This document shows, piece by piece, positions 8,530 through 19,922 of a stretch of 64,000 nucleotides of DNA. The notes beneath the pieces are model-generated. The model searched no databases. It was not told the origin of the DNA and saw nothing but the letters and a program-made list of their open reading frames with translations. The DNA comes from Calothrix sp. PCC 6303 (lineage in GTDB: Bacteria; Cyanobacteriota; Cyanobacteriia; Cyanobacteriales; Nostocaceae). Every line of letters starts with the position of its first letter. The first letter of the stretch is position 1. The DNA lies in assembly GCF_000317435.1 (NCBI RefSeq), contig NC_019751.1:1178001-1242000 (forward strand), written 5' to 3'. A program made the position numbers and the translations under genes.

Positions 8530-9813
8530 TTAACAAGAAAGGGTGGCACAGAGTTGTTCAGCTTTGGCACGAACTAACCAATCTTCATCGGCGGCTGCTA
8601 TTTCCCGTCCGCTAGTATCCCCTAGTTTTTCTAATGACATGAGGGCAGCATATTTCAGATCCCATATTTTAGTTTCTAGGCTAGCTTTGAGGTATGGAAT
8701 GCAAGCGGGATCGCCTAATTCTCCCAGTGCGATCGCTGCTGCTGCCCGTGACTTTTGAAATTGGGGTTGTTGATTCTGTAAAGCTTCCAATAATAAATTA
8801 TAGGCTGGAGCATGTTTTAACCAACCAAATAATTTAACTACATGAAAATGAGCGCCATAGTCGGTATAAGCTTCTTCTTCGTAGGTTTGGAATAGGGCAG
8901 AGGGGGCAGCTTCAGCATATTGTTCAATCAGCAGCTTACTAGCTAAATAACAGCGACCAAAATCTGTTTCATATAATCCCCGAATTAAAGCTGAAATTGG
9001 GGGAAGTTCCTCGTAGCGATGTACTAAACTCAGAGTTTCTGGATGATCAAACAAAGATTGTTCTAGAGCGGGTTGAATCGTTTCAAAAGTGACCTTTCCC
9101 TCTTGGATTCCAGCCTCTGCCAACATCCGAATCCCTCTGAGGCGAAAAACTAGAGATACAGGACATCTACTGATATCAGGAATAGCTGTGTAGTAGCGTG
9201 CATCGATCAAATCCTGAATCGCTAACCTGCGTCCTAATACCGCTGGATTTTGTAATATTGCCACCACTTTACCCATATCAGAGTAATCTTGGCTTAACCG
9301 ACAAACAGCTGTAATTGCAGCACTAGCAGTCGGTACATCACTATCGTCAACAAAGTGGCGAATCTTTTCTAAGGCAGGTTTGTAGTTAGATTTAGCTAAG
9401 GTATGGATAATAACTCGATAGGTTTGCTTCGGTTTAGCTAATAGTCCGGCAATTTCTTCGAGTATTTCTGAATTTTGAGTTCCAATTTCCCCAATCGCCC
9501 AAACTGCATTTTCTACCGTATAACAATCTTCATCTCCCAAACAACTACGAATTAGGGGTAATGCCTGTTCAGCCTTCAGTCTCCCCAAAGTTTCCAAAGA
9601 CTTACGACGAACAATGCGATTCTCTAAAACGGGATCATCTTGTTGTACAGCCCGCATCAGAGCCTGAATAGACTGCTCTGTGGGAAAATTTATCAAATGG
9701 GAAGCAGCAATATAGCGGGAATCATTTTCACTAATCTGGTCTTGAGGAGTATCTAAAAGGGCGATCGCTTGCTCTTCTGTTAAATTAAAGAAACTAAAAA
9801 AACGTTTGTCCAT
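8530..9813 (-). CDS. cpeY: HEAT-repeat phycoerythrobilin lyase CpeY
   Basis: 427 residues, close to the ~429 of Fremyella CpeY. The N-terminus MDKRFFSFFNLTEEQAIALLD is followed by HEAT repeats (VRRKSLETLGRLKAEQALPL, VENAVWAIGEIGTQNSEILE, then SRAAAAIALGELGDPACIPY near the C-terminus). CpeY ligates phycoerythrobilin to Cys-82 of the phycoerythrin alpha subunit and is helped by CpeZ. Cys-82 is present in the adjacent CpeA. The gene starts 163 bp after the cpeA stop, across a strong intrinsic terminator (9883-9944), so its expression probably depends on read-through or on a separate weak promoter. Confidence 0.88.
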   Translation of the reverse strand: MDKRFFSFFNLTEEQAIALLDTPQDQISENDSRYIAASHLINFPTEQSIQALMRAVQQDDPVLENRIVRRKSLETLGRLKAEQALPLIRSCLGDEDCYTVENAVWAIGEIGTQNSEILEEIAGLLAKPKQTYRVIIHTLAKSNYKPALEKIRHFVDDSDVPTASAAITAVCRLSQDYSDMGKVVAILQNPAVLGRRLAIQDLIDARYYTAIPDISRCPVSLVFRLRGIRMLAEAGIQEGKVTFETIQPALEQSLFDHPETLSLVHRYEELPPISALIRGLYETDFGRCYLASKLLIEQYAEAAPSALFQTYEEEAYTDYGAHFHVVKLFGWLKHAPAYNLLLEALQNQQPQFQKSRAAAAIALGELGDPACIPYLKASLETKIWDLKYAALMSLEKLGDTSGREIAAADEDWLVRAKAEQLCATLSC

Positions 9814-9882
9814 AAATTCAACTTGCCTGATCCCATTGGGATCTCAGCCCTAATCTTAAAATAAAATTTTAAAACAAAAAGC

Positions 9883-9944
9883 AGTCTGGAAGTGCTTCAA
9901 CATTCCACAACCAAATGCGGCAATGCAAGAAGAACTTCCAGACT
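9883..9944 (-). terminator. Intrinsic terminator after cpeBA
   Basis: AGTCTGGAAGT (9883-9893) and ACTTCCAGACT (9934-9944) form an 11-bp stem. On the minus strand the stem is followed by GCTTTTTGTTTTAAAATTTT, a good T-tract. It lies 33 bp past the cpeA stop and before cpeY. It would let the abundant cpeBA message end here while a fraction reads through into the lyase genes. Confidence 0.75.
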
Positions 9945-9976
9945 TTCAAGTAGGATACTAAACCCTACCAAATAAA

Positions 9977-10510
<534 letters not shown>

Positions 10511-10560
10511 TTATTCTCAATTAAAGTAGCCAAAGGCAAACTTAAATATTGGCTCTGTAA

Positions 10561-11240
<680 letters not shown>

Positions 11241-11479
11241 ATGTAGCAGAAGATTTTTGCTGTACGGTTTTCGAGCTAGGAGAAAAGCGTAAAAATGCCG
11301 ATAAGTTTTTATATATCACCGTTCTGGTTTAATTTCCTAATTGTTGAGTAATATATGACTTGGTGTTTTAACTTAACCATGTTTGCTGGTTTAAGTCCCC
11401 TGCGTGGTCTAAATCCCCGTCAGAAAACAGACTCATTACTCATTCGAGACTTCCAAATAAAAAATATCCCAAAATTTCT

Positions 11480-11599
11480 TGTGGTGCAGGCATCTTGCCT
11501 GCTACTAATACAAGGACAGGCAAGACTTCGCCGTGAGCGCTCAGTCCTTACCTCCGGTACACTTCGTTCCGACAGGCTCAGGAACCATCGAACGCTGCC
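11480..11599. repeat. Dispersed intergenic repeat, copy 2
   Basis: Same element as 624-731: GCAGGCATCTTGCCTGC inverted repeat, then GGCAAGACTTCGCCGTGAGCGCT, then the 52-nt block (11548-11599) identical to 680-731. It separates the cpeBA promoter from the HExxH gene. Confidence 0.8.
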
Positions 11600-11674
11600 T
11601 ATCCCACAATATTGGGTCATCTTTATTTGTGGAGTTCTCTTACTTCTTTTTTAAGTGCGATCGCTTTCTCGAAA

Positions 11675-12253
11675 ATGAGCTATTCCCAACTTACAGATGC
11701 ATTTGCTCGTGGTAACGAATATCTGCGGGTGGTACAAAGTTACGCTTTGGAACCAGGAATGGTCGATATCGAAAATTCTTTGTGGGGATATTATACAAGA
11801 ACTCTTCAAAGCGACCAAATCAAAATTTGTACCTGGATTGGTAATAATATTTCTCAGGTAAATGCCCAACTTGAAGAATATCTCCAAGCCTGTCACGAAT
11901 GCTTTCATCCCCAAGAACGTCATCATATTAAAATTTTTGGGGCTCCTTTGGCTCAGTCATTTGGAATTGATGGACTGTGTAATATTTTGTCCAAGCCAAT
12001 AATTATTCTGATTGATGTTGGACGAATCGCACCGGAGGATTGGTTGAGTTTAGTTGCTCATGAATATGCTCATGCTCATGTGGGTAATGCTGGGCATAAT
12101 CAACAATTTGCTGATGTTTTACATCATCTATGCTTAGGGTTAAATTTGGAACCACCAACAGATGATGAAATGAAAATTGAATTAAAATTACGTAGCTGGC
12201 CCTATTGTCGTTCTACTCAAAATCCTTTAGCTTTTTGGATGGGTGAAATGTAA
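11675..12253 (+). CDS. Uncharacterised HExxH metalloprotein (putative zinc peptidase)
   Basis: 192 residues from MSYSQLTDAFARGNEYLRV. An upstream ATG would add a hydrophobic tail partly encoded by repeat DNA. The chain carries the zinc-binding pattern VAHEYAHAHVGNAGHNQQF: HExxH with a further histidine ten residues on, which could be the third ligand. The preceding IAPEDWLSLVAHE segment is typical of small zinc peptidases such as the M48/SprT groups. There is no signal peptide or clear membrane helix. I do not recognise a characterised orthologue. It sits between cpeBA (divergent) and cpcL (same strand, 242 bp downstream), which makes a role in antenna turnover or maturation a reasonable guess but no more. 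Confidence 0.8.
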   Translation: MSYSQLTDAFARGNEYLRVVQSYALEPGMVDIENSLWGYYTRTLQSDQIKICTWIGNNISQVNAQLEEYLQACHECFHPQERHHIKIFGAPLAQSFGIDGLCNILSKPIIILIDVGRIAPEDWLSLVAHEYAHAHVGNAGHNQQFADVLHHLCLGLNLEPPTDDEMKIELKLRSWPYCRSTQNPLAFWMGEM

Positions 12254-12495
12254 AAACAGAGGTACAGGGATTTTAATTACTAATCATAACTATCAAATAA
12301 ATAAGAATATAGTTACACAAAATTACTAATTGTCAAAGTTTATGTCATCTGCTGATTATATTAAACTTTATCCCGTAGTCTAAATTTGGGAAGAGTGGTT
12401 ACAAGCTAACTTCAACGAAGAGCTTGTTGACTAAATAATTGGTATATCTCTGCTAAATCTCAGCGTAGATGTTAATTGATTGGAGAAATATAACA

Positions 12496-13233
12496 ATGCC
12501 TATCCCCTTATTAGATTACTCACCCTCATCACAAAATCAACGTGTTGCTGCTTATGAAATTCCTGGTGATGAACAGCCAAGGATTTTTACAACCGATAAT
12601 TTGCTGACAGGTTCGGATTTTGATGTGTTAATTGCTGCGGCATATCGACAGATTTTTAATGAACAGCAAATGACTGTTTTTTCACGTCAAACGGCTCTGG
12701 AATCACAACTTAAAGCTGGTCAAATTACGGTGCGTGATTTTATTCGAGGATTAGCTACTTCAGATATTTTTCGCTCACGTAACTATGACACGAATAATAA
12801 TTATCGTTTTGCTCAGATGTGTGTGCAAAGGATTTTAGGACGAGAAGTATATAATGAACGTGAAAAATTGGCGTGGTCAACAGTTTTAGCAACTAAGGGG
12901 TTAAAGGGCTTTGTTGATGATTTGTTGGGGAGCGACGAATATTTGAGTAATTTTGGCTACAGTACGGTTCCTTTCCAAAGAAGACGAATTTTGCCACAAC
13001 GCTCTGAAGGAGAATTACCGTTTGCTCGGATGGCGAGATATGATGCTCATTGGCGCGATAATCAGCCTGGTATCAATAATATTTATCGTTTCCATAATCC
13101 AGTTGAGCCATTCAACTTACGGAATTTTATCCGTGGTGCTGATTGGAAAGCTGCATCGGGAGTGGTTCTACTTTTTACTGGGGTGATAGTATTGACTTTG
13201 CTCATAAGCTATGTATCAAATATAACAAATTAA
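12496..13233 (+). CDS. cpcL: Membrane-anchored phycobilisome linker CpcL (CpcG2)
   Basis: 245 residues. Residues ~20-150 are a phycobilisome linker domain (PF00427) nearly parallel to CpcG1 ([71 protein letters not shown]). The C-terminus is different: after GADWKAASG comes a single hydrophobic helix of about 20 residues ([20 protein letters not shown]). That is the diagnostic feature of CpcL, which anchors a core-less rod of phycocyanin (with or without phycoerythrin) to the thylakoid and delivers energy mainly to photosystem I. The start is the ATG followed by PIPLLDYS, preceded by GGAG. It lies directly upstream of cpcG1 with a 520-bp leader between. Confidence 0.93.
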   Translation: MPIPLLDYSPSSQNQRVAAYEIPGDEQPRIFTTDNLLTGSDFDVLIAAAYRQIFNEQQMTVFSRQTALESQLKAGQITVRDFIRGLATSDIFRSRNYDTNNNYRFAQMCVQRILGREVYNEREKLAWSTVLATKGLKGFVDDLLGSDEYLSNFGYSTVPFQRRRILPQRSEGELPFARMARYDAHWRDNQPGINNIYRFHNPVEPFNLRNFIRGADWKAASGVVLLFTGVIVLTLLISYVSNITN

Positions 13234-13753
13234 TCAATTAGAAGGGGGATAACTAACTTTCCCCTTTTTTGCTGATATGCGATCGCTATTCATGAAACTT
13301 AGTCAAATTTTATGTTTTGTAAATTTTTATCATAATCCTGCGATTTTGCTTCAACTACTCCCTTAAAATTATCCATAACTGATTTACTGTAAACCTCACT
13401 ACAAAAGCTAATCTTGCTAATGTAGCAAGGTAATTCAAAGGCTGCATATTTTAGAGGAAGCTTTTCTCTAGAATCGTAGCTTTTTTTGACAAAAAACCTT
13501 TGTCATAATTTCAGTGGTAGCGCAAAACCAAGTACGCTAAGTTAAGTGCGTTAATCATACGTCACTAAATCTTGATACGGATTGGAAAATCAACCATCTG
13601 TGTTAGCGCAGGGGAATCAAACTACAAGTTAAGATGATTAATCTGATTTGTAGGATTCCTAGCGAGACTGAAAGTCCTGACCAAGCTAGGTATACCTAGT
13701 TTGCTGGGAAGTTAATAACTGTTAATTTTGATTAACCTCATGGAGGTTTAACC
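13234..13753. promoter_or_regulatory. Leader region of cpcG1 with a 20-nt near-palindrome
   Basis: 520 bp without a gene. At 13683-13702 AAGCTAGGTATACCTAGTTT contains the perfect 14-nt palindrome CTAGGTATACCTAG, about 50 bp before the cpcG1 ATG. The rest is AT-rich and includes a HIP1 site. I saw no match to the CcaR G-box pattern (CTTTNCNATTT). A long untranslated leader with an operator or a processed 5' end is possible. Confidence 0.45.
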
Positions 13754-14518
13754 ATGGCACTTCCATTAATACAATACGCGCCAAAAAGCCAAAACCAACG
13801 TGTGGCGAGCTACGAAGTAGCGGGTGATGATCAGCCTAGGGTTTTCTCAACAGATAACCTGCTATCCAGCTCTGACATGGGTAATCTAATCGAAGCGGCT
13901 TACCGTCAGATTTTTTTCCATGCCTTTAAAGCTGATCGTGAACCATACCTTGAATCACAACTTCGCAACGGTCAAATTACCGTACGTGACTTCATTCGTG
14001 GTTTGGTTCTTTCAAATACCTTTAAGAAAAGTTTCTACGATCTCAACAACAACTATCGTTTTGTTGAACAATGCGTACAGCGCGTGCTAGGACGTGATGT
14101 TTACAGTGAACGTGAGAAAATTGCTTGGTCAATCGTAGTTGCAACCAAAGGTATTCGCGGTTTTATCGACCAATTGCTAGACAGTCAAGAGTATCTCGAC
14201 AACTTTGGTTACTCAATTGTTCCTTTCCAACGTCGTCGTAATCTTCCTGGAAGATCTGAAGGTGAATTACCATTCAACATCAAATCTCCACGTTACGAAG
14301 AATATACCCGTCGGAAATTGGGTTTCCCCCAAATTATCTGGCAAACAGAAGTGCGTCGTTATATTCCCCAAGAGAAGAAAGCAAAAGCGGGGGATCCAGC
14401 AAACTTCTTGGCAATGGCTCAAAGTCTCAACGCTACTGGCAATCAACCACAGCAACTTTCACTGGATGTTGATTTCGTCAGAGATGTACCTTACCGTCAA
14501 TTGGCAGGTATTAGGTAA
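13754..14518 (+). CDS. cpcG1: Phycobilisome rod-core linker CpcG1
   Basis: 254 residues starting [20 protein letters not shown], the standard start of CpcG proteins, with GGAGG 7 nt before the ATG. Residues ~20-150 form the PF00427 linker domain ([56 protein letters not shown]). The C-terminal ~70 residues are hydrophilic, ending [20 protein letters not shown], and lack the membrane helix of the upstream CpcL. CpcG links phycocyanin rods to the allophycocyanin core. Only one core-type CpcG is in the window. Nostoc-type strains often have several elsewhere. Confidence 0.95.
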   Translation: MALPLIQYAPKSQNQRVASYEVAGDDQPRVFSTDNLLSSSDMGNLIEAAYRQIFFHAFKADREPYLESQLRNGQITVRDFIRGLVLSNTFKKSFYDLNNNYRFVEQCVQRVLGRDVYSEREKIAWSIVVATKGIRGFIDQLLDSQEYLDNFGYSIVPFQRRRNLPGRSEGELPFNIKSPRYEEYTRRKLGFPQIIWQTEVRRYIPQEKKAKAGDPANFLAMAQSLNATGNQPQQLSLDVDFVRDVPYRQLAGIR

Positions 14519-14647
14519 TTTTCTGGAGATTCCAGACTAGTACAGTTTAGTCATTAGCTGTTAGTTATTGATATGAGCTTTTCGTAGAAGAGTTTAACTT
14601 AATAACTAGTGGCTAATGATTTTGGTTTTAGGGCTGGTAGTTCATGT

Positions 14648-15079
14648 TTATTCATCTGGGGAAATTTCACCTTTATCTTTTTTCAAACTTTCTTCTAAAG
14701 CCTGAATTTGTTCTCGACGTGCTTCCAATTCTAAAGAACGGCGTGCCAAATCTTGATTTTGTAAAGTTAAATGTTGTCGCCATTGTTCAGCACGTTCAAA
14801 CTCTTGTTGCAAAGAGTCGGGTGTAACACCATTGACTAAATATGTTTGGACTAAACTTAATATCCAATCTGTCGCTTCTTCAATTCTGTTGATATCACCT
14901 GTTGGTGAAAGTTCAACTAAAACTAGTAATTTTTCGGATAATAAGTTACTTTTTCCTAATAAAATAAATGCCTCTTCGGGGATGATTACCCACATGTTGT
15001 CGGCTTCTTGGCGTGCTAATAAACGTAATTGCCGCTGCTCTAAAAATTCATTTTTATGTACTTGAGCTAGGTACCACAT
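14648..15079 (-). CDS. Conserved hypothetical protein with C-terminal coiled coil
   Basis: 143 residues, MWYLAQVHKNEFLEQRQLRLLARQ at the start. The first ~65 residues look like a compact beta-rich domain (WVIIPEEAFILLGKSN, KLLVLVELSPTGDI). Residues ~95-140 are strongly charged and heptad-like (LARRSLELEARREQIQALEE), predicting a coiled coil. It has no signal peptide or membrane segment and I do not recognise a function. It is convergent with cpcG1 and downstream of valS on the same strand, from which it is separated by a hairpin. Confidence 0.7.
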   Translation of the reverse strand: MWYLAQVHKNEFLEQRQLRLLARQEADNMWVIIPEEAFILLGKSNLLSEKLLVLVELSPTGDINRIEEATDWILSLVQTYLVNGVTPDSLQQEFERAEQWRQHLTLQNQDLARRSLELEARREQIQALEESLKKDKGEISPDE

Positions 15080-15217
15080 AATTTATAAATAATATAATAT
15101 GTTTAAAGTTAAAATTGCTAAATTCGGAATTATGAATCTAATTTTTTGAGAATTAATTTTGATTTCAAACCCAAAAATTATTTTTTAAATAATACATCTA
15201 CAACCTAGAAAACATCT

Positions 15218-15272
15218 GTTGGGAGTTTTGTAATAGCCGTTGATTTTAAATTCACGGCTGCAAACTCCCAAC
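15218..15272 (-). terminator. Two-step hairpin downstream of valS
   Basis: GTTGGGAGTTT (15218-15228) pairs with AAACTCCCAAC (15262-15272), and inside it AGCCGT (15235-15240) pairs with ACGGCT (15254-15259). It begins 33 bp past the valS stop codon on the minus strand and is followed there by a modest T-run (AGATGTTTTC). It is probably the valS transcript end. Confidence 0.6.
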
Positions 15273-15304
15273 TTCCAATTCTCTATAACTATCCTAACTT
15301 ATTG

Positions 15305-18300
15305 TTAGCCATGGTCTTGAATACGCTGCAAGCGATCGCGTAAAATCTCAACTTGGGTTTCTACTTCTGTGAGGTTATCTCGCACACCCTGTACTACTTC
15401 CTCTGAAGCATTGCTGACAAAACCAGCGTTACTTAGTCTTCCCGAAAGAGACTTAGCTTCTAACTCCAGCTTTTCGATTTTTTTCTGAATCTTAGCGCAA
15501 AAAGCTTGAATGTCAACGACACCTGTTAACGGTAAGATAACCTGCACAGTCCCCACAACTCCAGCAATTGCTTCTTCTTTTGGTGGGGTTGTATTCTCAA
15601 CAACTTGCTGCACATTGTTTTCAGCGATTGTCAAGTTAGACTGGAAGCTGTCAGCAGCACCAAATATCTGTTTCCAAAACCGCTTTCGGGTTTCGGTGTT
15701 CAATAGACTTTTGGCTGAAAACCAACTGGAATAGCCAAAACCGATAATTTCAAAAAATTTCCCAGCTAGGGGGATATCATCCAAAGCATCACCAGCAGCT
15801 ATGAGGATTCGCAACAAGTATAAAGCACCCAACACCTTGAAGACAAATCGCCAATTAATTTTCCGCGACTGGGAACTTAGTTGTGTTGTCTGACTGACTG
15901 TGTTTTTTACTTGTTCCTGATTCCCAAAGGTTAATTGTTCAACTTTGGCTAAATCTTTGATGTAAACCTCACCTGTTGTGAGGATTTGTTTTTCTTTACT
16001 GCTTTCTGTTTGCAGATTGATGGCAACCTTAACACCAGGTTTCACATCTGCTTCTGCACGCAAATTCCGAATTACCCGAATTGTCCCAAATAGTAAATCA
16101 AATTCTGCCTCTAAATTACTATCAATTTGGCTTTCATCAACCTCTGGGTACCGCTGCAAAGATAAACTCTGCTTAGAATCTGTCGGTTGTTGTGTCAGGG
16201 TGTGCCAAATTTCTTCGGTAATATGTGGCATGTAGGGATGCAACAATTTTAAAATCCCTTCCAATACATACCCTAAAATTTGCTGTGCAGCTTTGCGGGA
16301 AACCGGATTTGCATCACTTTGTAATCTAGATTTGGCTAACTCAATATACCAGTCGCAAAAATCACCCCAAATAAATTCATATAAGCCTTTTGCTGCCTCA
16401 CCCAAAGCGTAATTACTGGTGAGATTATTGGTTTGTTTAACTACTTGGTTATACCGTGACAAAATCCACTTATCGCTAGATTCCTGGGGTTGGGGTATTC
16501 CTAATTCTGCGGGGGTTTGTCCATCAAGATTCATCATGACGAATCTGGCAGCATTCCACAGTTTATTGGCAAAATTCCGCGAAGCTTCCACCGACAGGGA
16601 TTTATTTTCCTTGCGGTTGTAATCGAGACGAATATCTTGTCCTGCACCTGCAACTTCTTTAATTACGGTGTAGCGTACTGCGTCGGTACCATATTTATCA
16701 ATCAACAGTAACGGATCAATTCCATTTCCTGCCGACTTCGACATTTTTTTGCCTTTTTCATCCAGCACCAAACCGTGGATATAGACATCTTTAAAGGGCA
16801 TTTTTCCCGTGAAATGTACACCCATCATTGTCATTCTAGCTACCCAGAAAAAGATGATATCAAAACCAGTAACTAAGGTACTAGTGGGATAATACTTAGC
16901 TAAATCACGGGTTTTATCCGACCATCCCAAAGTGGAAAAGGGCCATAACCCCGCAGAAAACCAGGTATCCAAAACATCAGGATCTCGTTCTAATTTTACT
17001 GCTTCCCCAAACTGAGTTTTTGCCTTTTCCAGCGCTTCCGCTTCACTTTTGGCAACAACAAAAGGGGTGGTGTCGGTAATTTGTCCTTCCGTCTCACTTA
17101 CCGCATACCAAGCGGGAATTTGGTGTCCCCACCAAAGTTGTCGAGAAATACACCAATCTTCCAACTTCACCAACCAATCGCGGTAAACCTTCGTCCAGCG
17201 TTGGGGAACAAAATGGGGAGAAGCTTGCCCATCAAGTAATTGCAGGGTTTTATCAGCCATGGGGCGAATTTTGACAAACCACTGAGTTGACAGCAAAGGT
17301 TCTATTGGTACCTTACCGCGATCGCTATATGGTACGGTGTGCTGATAATCCTCGATTTTGACTAAAAATCCATCTGTTTCTAACCGTGCTACCACATTCT
17401 TTCTGGCAACATAACGATCTTGTCCTTGGAACTCTCCGGCATTGGCGTTTAACTTGCCATCTTTATTCATAATATTGATAAAGGGTAAATTGTGGCGTTT
17501 ACCCATGGCAAAGTCATTGGGGTCATGTGCTGGTGTCACCTTCACACAACCAGTTCCAAACTTCGGATCAACCAACTCATCAGCAATAATGGGGATTTCC
17601 CGCTGCATAATTGGCAAAGTCAAAGTCTTACCAATCAAACTTTTATACCGCTCATCATCCGGGTTTACCGCTACCGCCGTATCCCCCAACATTGTCTCTG
17701 GACGTGTTGTAGCTACTTCCACAAAACCAGTTCCATCACTCAGCGGATACCGGAAGTGCCAAAGATTACCCTTGGTATCCTTTTGTTCCACCTCCAAATC
17801 CGACACCGCAGACTGGGAAGCGGGACACCAATTCACCAAATACTCACCGCGATAAATCAACCCTTCCTCATACAACTGAACAAAAGCTTCTAAAACAGCC
17901 TTTGATAACCCAGCATCCAAAGTAAACCTTTCCCGTGTCCAATCTACCGACACCCCCAAGCGTCGCAACTGGTTGACGATTGTCCCCCCAGATTCTGCCT
18001 TCCATTGCCAAGCACGTTCTAAAAACTTTTCCCGTCCCAAATCATAACGAGTTTGCCCCTCTGCTTTGAGTTGCTTCTCTAAAATAGTTTGCACCGCAAT
18101 ACTGGCATGATCTGTTCCTGGTAGATACAGCGCATTTTTTCCCTTCATTCGTTGGTAGCGCACCAGTGTATCAATTAGAGAATTATCAAAAGCATGACCC
18201 ATATGTAAACTACCAGTTACATTTGGGGGTGGAATCACAATACAGTAAGATTCCCCCTCTTTGCTGGGGTCAGCTTTGTAAATATCATTTTCTTCCCAAA

Positions 18301-18370
18301 ACTGCTGCCACTTTGCTTCTGTGGCACTGGGTTCGTAAACACTAGGGAGATTCGGAATTGTTGGGTTCAT
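15305..18370 (-). CDS. valS: Valyl-tRNA synthetase with inserted membrane (CAAD) domain
   Basis: 1021 residues, longer than the usual ~880-950. Class I signatures are intact: [14 protein letters not shown] (HIGH) near residue 48 and [12 protein letters not shown] (KMSKS) near 540. The editing domain includes [17 protein letters not shown]. The anticodon-binding region and the C-terminal coiled-coil tRNA arm (about 935-1021) are present. Between them, about residues 825-905, is an extra segment with two hydrophobic stretches ([20 protein letters not shown] and [20 protein letters not shown]). That is the CAAD domain appended to some cyanobacterial aminoacyl-tRNA synthetases, which targets them to thylakoid membranes. 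Aminoacylation of tRNA-Val with valine plus proofreading should be unaffected. Confidence 0.96.
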   Translation of the reverse strand: MNPTIPNLPSVYEPSATEAKWQQFWEENDIYKADPSKEGESYCIVIPPPNVTGSLHMGHAFDNSLIDTLVRYQRMKGKNALYLPGTDHASIAVQTILEKQLKAEGQTRYDLGREKFLERAWQWKAESGGTIVNQLRRLGVSVDWTRERFTLDAGLSKAVLEAFVQLYEEGLIYRGEYLVNWCPASQSAVSDLEVEQKDTKGNLWHFRYPLSDGTGFVEVATTRPETMLGDTAVAVNPDDERYKSLIGKTLTLPIMQREIPIIADELVDPKFGTGCVKVTPAHDPNDFAMGKRHNLPFINIMNKDGKLNANAGEFQGQDRYVARKNVVARLETDGFLVKIEDYQHTVPYSDRGKVPIEPLLSTQWFVKIRPMADKTLQLLDGQASPHFVPQRWTKVYRDWLVKLEDWCISRQLWWGHQIPAWYAVSETEGQITDTTPFVVAKSEAEALEKAKTQFGEAVKLERDPDVLDTWFSAGLWPFSTLGWSDKTRDLAKYYPTSTLVTGFDIIFFWVARMTMMGVHFTGKMPFKDVYIHGLVLDEKGKKMSKSAGNGIDPLLLIDKYGTDAVRYTVIKEVAGAGQDIRLDYNRKENKSLSVEASRNFANKLWNAARFVMMNLDGQTPAELGIPQPQESSDKWILSRYNQVVKQTNNLTSNYALGEAAKGLYEFIWGDFCDWYIELAKSRLQSDANPVSRKAAQQILGYVLEGILKLLHPYMPHITEEIWHTLTQQPTDSKQSLSLQRYPEVDESQIDSNLEAEFDLLFGTIRVIRNLRAEADVKPGVKVAINLQTESSKEKQILTTGEVYIKDLAKVEQLTFGNQEQVKNTVSQTTQLSSQSRKINWRFVFKVLGALYLLRILIAAGDALDDIPLAGKFFEIIGFGYSSWFSAKSLLNTETRKRFWKQIFGAADSFQSNLTIAENNVQQVVENTTPPKEEAIAGVVGTVQVILPLTGVVDIQAFCAKIQKKIEKLELEAKSLSGRLSNAGFVSNASEEVVQGVRDNLTEVETQVEILRDRLQRIQDHG

Positions 18371-18433
18371 GCTGGGAATAATTTTAGAAGTGGAACGACT
18401 CTATAAATTTTGCCACAGGGTTCTGATTCTGGA

Positions 18434-18454
18434 GTAATAAGTAATAAGTAATAA
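18434..18454. repeat. Heptameric short tandem repeat (GTAATAA x3)
   Basis: Three perfect copies of GTAATAA lie in the 250-bp gap between valS and the MetF-type gene. The period of seven matches the STRR class described from heterocystous cyanobacteria. The rest of the gap shows no gene. Confidence 0.7.
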
Positions 18455-18623
18455 GTCAAGATTAAAAATTATTTCCTCACTTATTACTCCTCACTCATTA
18501 CTTTAAAGCCGTCGGAGAACGACGTAACTCTGTATCCCAAATTTTTCGGTTAGGGGTCATTTCTAGAAAGCTTCTTTTCCCCCAGCAAGAACTGCTTCTT
18601 GTTGAAATTCGTCGATATGATGT

Positions 18624-19556
18624 TTACTTAGTAACTAAATTAACAGGTTTAACCCCAGCCATATCGAGAATTGGTGCAATCAAATCTTCACGCTTGACTG
18701 ACATCATATGCACACCTTGGCACAATTGTTTAGCAATTTGCACCTGTTCGGCGGCAATTTTCATTCCCTCTTCCAAGGGGTCTTTTGCAGCCCTTAAACG
18801 CTCGATAATATGCTGAGGAATAGTTACCCCCGGTACTACCCGATTAATAAACTCGGCGTTCTTTGCCGACTTTAAAAGAAATATTCCTGCTAAAATCGGC
18901 TTGTTGGTACCGCAAGCGATCGCATCCATGAATTTTTCTAGTTTTTCAAAATCCGTAATTAACTGACTTTGGAAAAACTGCGCCCCAGCTGCCAATTTTT
19001 TCTCAAATCGACTCTGCAACCCCGAAAAACTGGGACATTGTGGATCAATCGCGGCACCGGGAAATAAATCTAATGAGCCATCTGTTAGTGGTTTATCGTT
19101 TGCATCCAAACCTATGTTCAGCTTTTGAATCACTTGCAATAAACGTACTGATTCTAAATCAAATACACCTTTGCAGGTAGGGTGATCGCCTGCTTTTACA
19201 GGATCTCCTGTTAACGCTAAGATATTCCGAATTCCCACTGCATGTGCCCCCATTAAATCGGCTTGTAAACCGATGCGATTTCGATCCCGACATGCCATTT
19301 GACAAATCGGTTCAATCCCATTTTCCTGTAAAATTAGCGACGCAACTAAAGATGACATCCGTAAAACTGCGCGGCTACCGTCAGTTATATTAATGGCATG
19401 AACTCTCCCCTTAAGAGTCGCCGTCATTGCTAGCATGTGTTCTGTATTACCTCCTTTTGGTGGTGCTACTTCAGCAGTAACTAAAAATTCACCTGCTTTG
19501 GCAGCTGTACGAAAAGAACTTAACGCAGTGAAATTTCTGGTATTAAGCATAACCAT
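18624..19556 (-). CDS. metF: Methylenetetrahydrofolate reductase family protein
   Basis: 310 residues from MVMLNTRNFTALSSF, chosen because AAGGA lies about 10 nt upstream. An alternative start 16 codons earlier has no such site. It is a single TIM-barrel MTHFR domain: TAEVAPPKGGNTEHM (the active-site glutamate region), INITDGSRA, PICQMACRDRNRIGLQADL, NILALTGDP and LAGIFLLKSAKNAEFIN. The family reduces 5,10-methylene-THF to 5-methyl-THF, the methyl donor for methionine synthesis, with FAD as cofactor. The electron donor in cyanobacteria is not obvious from sequence. It stands alone between valS and an alpha/beta hydrolase. Confidence 0.85.
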   Translation of the reverse strand: MVMLNTRNFTALSSFRTAAKAGEFLVTAEVAPPKGGNTEHMLAMTATLKGRVHAINITDGSRAVLRMSSLVASLILQENGIEPICQMACRDRNRIGLQADLMGAHAVGIRNILALTGDPVKAGDHPTCKGVFDLESVRLLQVIQKLNIGLDANDKPLTDGSLDLFPGAAIDPQCPSFSGLQSRFEKKLAAGAQFFQSQLITDFEKLEKFMDAIACGTNKPILAGIFLLKSAKNAEFINRVVPGVTIPQHIIERLRAAKDPLEEGMKIAAEQVQIAKQLCQGVHMMSVKREDLIAPILDMAGVKPVNLVTK

Positions 19557-19922
19557 GTGTTTATCAGTCCTTGAGTACAGCTGTAACACAAATCGCACCC
19601 TCATGGAAAATAAATCCCAGAATAGTGCTAATTAGCTGATATCGATTCAAAAAACTCTTGCAACACATGCATATCCTGTAGGGGTTTAGCACTGCTTTAC
19701 AAAAAATAATTTTACTTCGGAGGCATCTTTTCCCTGTCATACTAAGCTTTATAGTTTTGAGGGCTTTATATTTCCTTTCTATAACTCATTTACCAGAAAT
19801 CTCCTGTATCTAGCTCAAGCACTCAAATAAAATTTAAAAGTAGCCATTTAACAGTACGTAGTCGCAAAAATTTTTTACCATGATATATATGACAATTTTC
19901 ACACCAAGATGACTAATAACAA
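19557..19922. other. Intergenic region, nothing recognised
   Basis: 366 bp between the divergent MetF-type and hydrolase genes. AT-rich, with no reading frame, hairpin or known box that I could identify. It must contain both promoters. Confidence 0.4.

Noticed and set aside
11355-11715. Overlapping open frames on both strands between cpeBA and the HExxH gene
   Set aside because: They cover the dispersed repeat and their products have no domain-like character. The same frames recur in the other copy of the repeat.
12254-13753. CcaR-type G-box in front of cpcL or cpcG1
   Set aside because: No good match to CTTTNCNATTT in tandem was seen by eye.
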